A program made the position numbers and the translations under genes. The notes beneath the pieces were generated by a model. That model saw only the letters and a program-made list of their open reading frames with translations, had not been told where the DNA came from and made no database searches. From Romanomermis culicivorax (Eukaryota > Nematoda > Enoplea > Mermithida > Mermithidae): DNA of 64,000 nt. Where the stretch lies: positions 434,001 through 498,000 of the forward strand of contig CAWUHX010000260.1 of assembly GCA_963922205.1 (NCBI GenBank), written 5' to 3'. How positions within the stretch are numbered: position 1 is the first letter of the stretch; each line of letters opens with the position of its first letter. This document shows, piece after piece, positions 62,701 through 64,000 of this stretch.

Positions 62701-64000
62701 AGCTCTTCGTAACAACAATGCAAATTATAAAAAATCGTTGGTAAATAAGCGAATAAAGCGGCGTTGGCGTTTAAGGCTTTATTTTCGTCAGAAAATTGGC
62801 TATAATTCACGATTTTTGGTTGATCTTCAGACAAATTTCGAGTACGGATCAAATAACGCCAATCCTGCAATGCAAAACAAGGCCTTCTTTCGAAACGAAC
62901 AAAATTTTGATGACTTATTCTCACCTCATCACTATGTTCTTCATCGTTCGAAACCACTTTAATCTTTTTGACGCAAGACCTTTTTGTGTAATCTTGGTCC
63001 AAGCCGCTAAAAACTTTACCAGGAAATCCTAAAAACTTGGCCAAACATTTCAAAAATCGAATCAACGACGATCGTCGATCTTCTTCATCTTCCCATTCAT
63101 TTTCCGCATTAATTTCTAAATCGCAAGTCGCCGTAGACGCTTGACGACGACGCCGAACGCTGTTAGACGTCCAATTTTCGTCTGTTCTATAATCGGAGTC
63201 GTCTATTCCTTGTTGACTATTATTGTTTGATTGTATGTAAAATTCGACAAAAAAATCCATGAATTTCTCGCGGGGAATTCCGCACGTGTTTAAAGTTTTG
63301 TAGAGCAATGCTGGTGAATAGGAAGACGTGAAGATCAAACTGGGCAAGGATACTGTAGCTTGTTTGGAGGTTTGTTTAACATAATCGCGAAATTTCTAAA
63401 GTGAAAATATATACAGTAATATTGGCGTGTAAATGTTCGTTACTACAACACATGCCCTTCAACCTGAGACCCTGATCACCCCTCTGGCCCGAAAAAAATC
63501 GTCAAACACCCCCCCTGAACTTTCTCGAGGACAGTTTTTTTGATGATCTTCATGCATATTTTGTGTGAAAAACAAGCTTGTGGAACTTTTGTTTGTTTTT
63601 TTACTCGCCCACCCGCCTCCACCGAGGATAAAAAGCCCAAGGACCCTCCCCCTGAAAAATTCTTGCCGTGCATGTCTGCACTACAAACTAAGCTTACAAT
63701 CACGAACTCGTTCGATTCCGTCGTCAAACTTTTTAATCCATAAATTTCATGTTTCACGCAAGGCGTTTTTTGAATTGTCGTGGTCGTCGTCGCTGCGACC
63801 GCCGTCGCCGAGGACGACAAAGCGCCAAACGTAGTCGAATCAGTATTACAAACAACGGGCGATAAGAAAGTGGCCGGCGGCGGCAAACGAATCGACGACG
63901 ACGACGACGCCGAGGAGTCTCTGGGAGCTGGCAACAGTTGACTCTTCGCGACACGGTCGACGGCAGGAGTGCTAGACGAATATGCGGACGTAGCGGTGCG
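50775..64000 (-). CDS. ANAPC1: Anaphase-promoting complex subunit 1, 22 exons, N-terminus outside window
   Basis: Largest scaffold subunit of the APC/C ubiquitin ligase that drives mitotic exit. Exons, 5' to 3': >64000-63698, 63395-62925, 62864-62629, 62249-62161, 62019-61633, 61567-61323, 60075-59802, 58384-57818, 55465-55175, 54975-54848, 53889-53413, 53152-53027, 52734-52607, 52447-52361, 52306-52189, 52134-51989, 51847-51787, 51726-51634, 51578-51501, 51449-51275, 51115-50933, 50869-50775. All splice sites are GT-AG and phases agree throughout; 4758 coding bases, stop TGA at 50775-50777, about 1585 aa here against roughly 1940 in human. Recognised blocks include PTGRGMFTL, FHNGVAAALKI, GFLLGLGLNG, DRESYALSCGFALGL, ATVALGLMYIKSDN, HMALGLLFLGCGR and YHLQALRHLYVL, which are the PC-repeat toroid and its flanks. 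Intact and probably functional. Confidence 0.97.
54538..54693. mobile_element. 156-bp hAT MITE in an ANAPC1 intron
   Basis: Ends cagggccgtgcacaagga and tcctgcgcacggccctg; perfect 8-bp target duplication accagaat (54530-54537 and 54694-54701). CAGGG ends and an 8-bp duplication define hAT. The centre has ggggggcgaccgcccccc, itself a palindrome. Confidence 0.92.
55780..55974 (+). other. Open frame in an ANAPC1 intron, unidentified
   Basis: A 64-codon plus-strand ATG frame with varied composition (IENAYTPHLPTKRKF, HLETLSLKTHFPVT). No domain, promoter or splice context was found. It lies opposite the host gene in the 2.35-kb intron upstream of the exon at 55465. Probably chance or relic. Confidence 0.2.
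56622..57600. mobile_element. piggyBac-type non-autonomous element (979 bp)
   Basis: A perfect 14-base inverted repeat, cccttaacgtcctg and caggacgttaaggg, flanked by TTAA on both sides (56618-56621 and 57601-57604). TTAA duplication and CCCTT ends are the piggyBac signature. No transposase. It contains the MITE at 56667-57044. Located in an ANAPC1 intron. Confidence 0.92.
56667..57044. mobile_element. MITE of the catacatgta family nested in the piggyBac-type element
   Basis: Ends catacatgta and ttacatgtatg; flanking gtctgagt and ggctcagt agree at 6 of 8. The body matches the 17507 copy (aagtgctatgggaac, atcgtcgaccatatgg, tcggcgcttcgc). Confidence 0.75.
58761..58770 (+). promoter_or_regulatory. 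TATA-box-like element before a small intronic frame
   Basis: tatataaaat lies about 52 bases upstream of the ATG at 58822 on the plus strand, inside an ANAPC1 intron. In AT-rich DNA such a motif is expected by chance, so it counts only together with the frame that follows. Confidence 0.3.
58822..58986 (+). CDS. Small 54-aa frame nested in an ANAPC1 intron, unidentified
   Basis: Plus-strand ATG frame, antisense to the host gene. The predicted product begins MKLPITFFIKRTEDELTESD, then a Lys/Ser-rich middle and a Ser-rich end (SGASSHLSPIREP). The codons look protein-like, with no low complexity. A TATA-like motif lies upstream (58761) and AATAAA follows at 59084-59089. Further coding-like patches on the same strand are at about 59043-59160 and 59181-59318, so this may be the first exon of a longer or decayed nested gene. 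I do not recognise it. Confidence 0.35.
   Translation: MKLPITFFIKRTEDELTESDSTDFKKKSMSFDGRCLFSSKYSGASSHLSPIREP
59043..59318 (+). pseudogene. Coding-like patches downstream of the small intronic frame
   Basis: Patch 1 (about 59047-59160) reads QWTNFFDWKNFNKSFLEEL, then shifts frame to a second open stretch ending at a gatcag/gtaatc donor-like site. Patch 2 (59181-59318, ending in TAA) reads with NKIVEILPEVIDHYALFSER. Trp, Asp and aromatic content argue against random AT-rich DNA, but I cannot make a clean splice between them. Possibly a decayed gene. Confidence 0.3.
60779..60957. mobile_element. 179-bp hAT MITE, inverse orientation
   Basis: Inverse copy of the element at 22708-22886, same length. 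Ends cagaagtcaac and ggggcactctg; perfect 8-bp target duplication gtcaccaa (60771-60778 and 60958-60965). In an ANAPC1 intron. Confidence 0.92.
62865..62924 (-). other. ANAPC1: 60-base ANAPC1 intron that stays open if retained
   Basis: Starts gtgagaataagtc and ends tgttttgcattgcag on the minus strand. Its length is a multiple of three, it has no in-frame stop and it splits codons at phase 0, so retention would add 20 residues without breaking the frame. Splice signals are strong, so removal is the likelier default. Confidence 0.75.
63449..63678. mobile_element. MITE of the cagacatgcacgg family, inverse (230 bp)
   Basis: Inverse relative of 43337-43588; target duplications tactacaa (63441-63448) and cactacaa (63679-63686), 7 of 8. 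It lies in the first visible ANAPC1 intron, only about 12 bases past the donor of the exon ending at 63698. Confidence 0.75.

Overview
This is a nuclear window from an invertebrate animal: AT-rich, with spliced genes carrying GT-AG introns of about 45 nt to several kb, a eukaryotic tRNA-Asp, and dense nested DNA transposons. I cannot name the phylum from the sequence. Three host genes can be read, all on the minus strand, plus one tRNA. ANAPC1 (50775 to beyond 64000) is nearly complete: 22 exons with unbroken frame and matching phases, lacking only the N-terminal part that lies beyond the window edge. DDX41 (33368-39252) has 16 coding exons and every DEAD-box motif plus the C-terminal zinc knuckle. 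A LEM-domain gene (8904-20718) has three phase-compatible exons, a 4-base duplication that breaks the frame of exon 2, and no recognisable 3' end. tRNA-Asp(GTC) lies 154 bases upstream of the LEM start codon.

Layout. 1-5034: a Polinton/Maverick-like protein-primed DNA polymerase B with ten mini-introns, complete exonuclease and polymerase motifs and one in-frame stop. 5100-6320: a tandem duplication and a hairpin-ended tandem repeat. 6320-8530: unassigned. 8500-20720: LEM gene, its introns filled by hAT-like elements and G/C-run MITEs. 20870-20943: tRNA. 21.1-29.9 kb: Merlin-type (ISXO2-like transposase) elements, MITEs and a duplicated segment shared between 21.8-23.1 and 27.1-29.7 kb. 30-33.2 kb: dispersed repeats and a hAT relic. 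33.4-39.3 kb: DDX41. 39.5-50.4 kb: hAT elements, MITEs and a 5'-truncated non-LTR retrotransposon. 50.8-64 kb: ANAPC1, with MITEs in its introns (hAT 156 and 179 bp, a piggyBac-type element with another element nested in it).

The region works as three housekeeping genes in a matrix of cut-and-paste transposons. Many insertions can be proved here from 8-bp target duplications, and in one case from an empty site in a paralogous copy. The signals least explained by known families are the intron-riddled Polinton-like polymerase, a GC hairpin that recurs at least a dozen times in otherwise dissimilar AT-rich repeats, a possible small nested gene inside an ANAPC1 intron, and the recombined Merlin locus at 21-23.5 kb.
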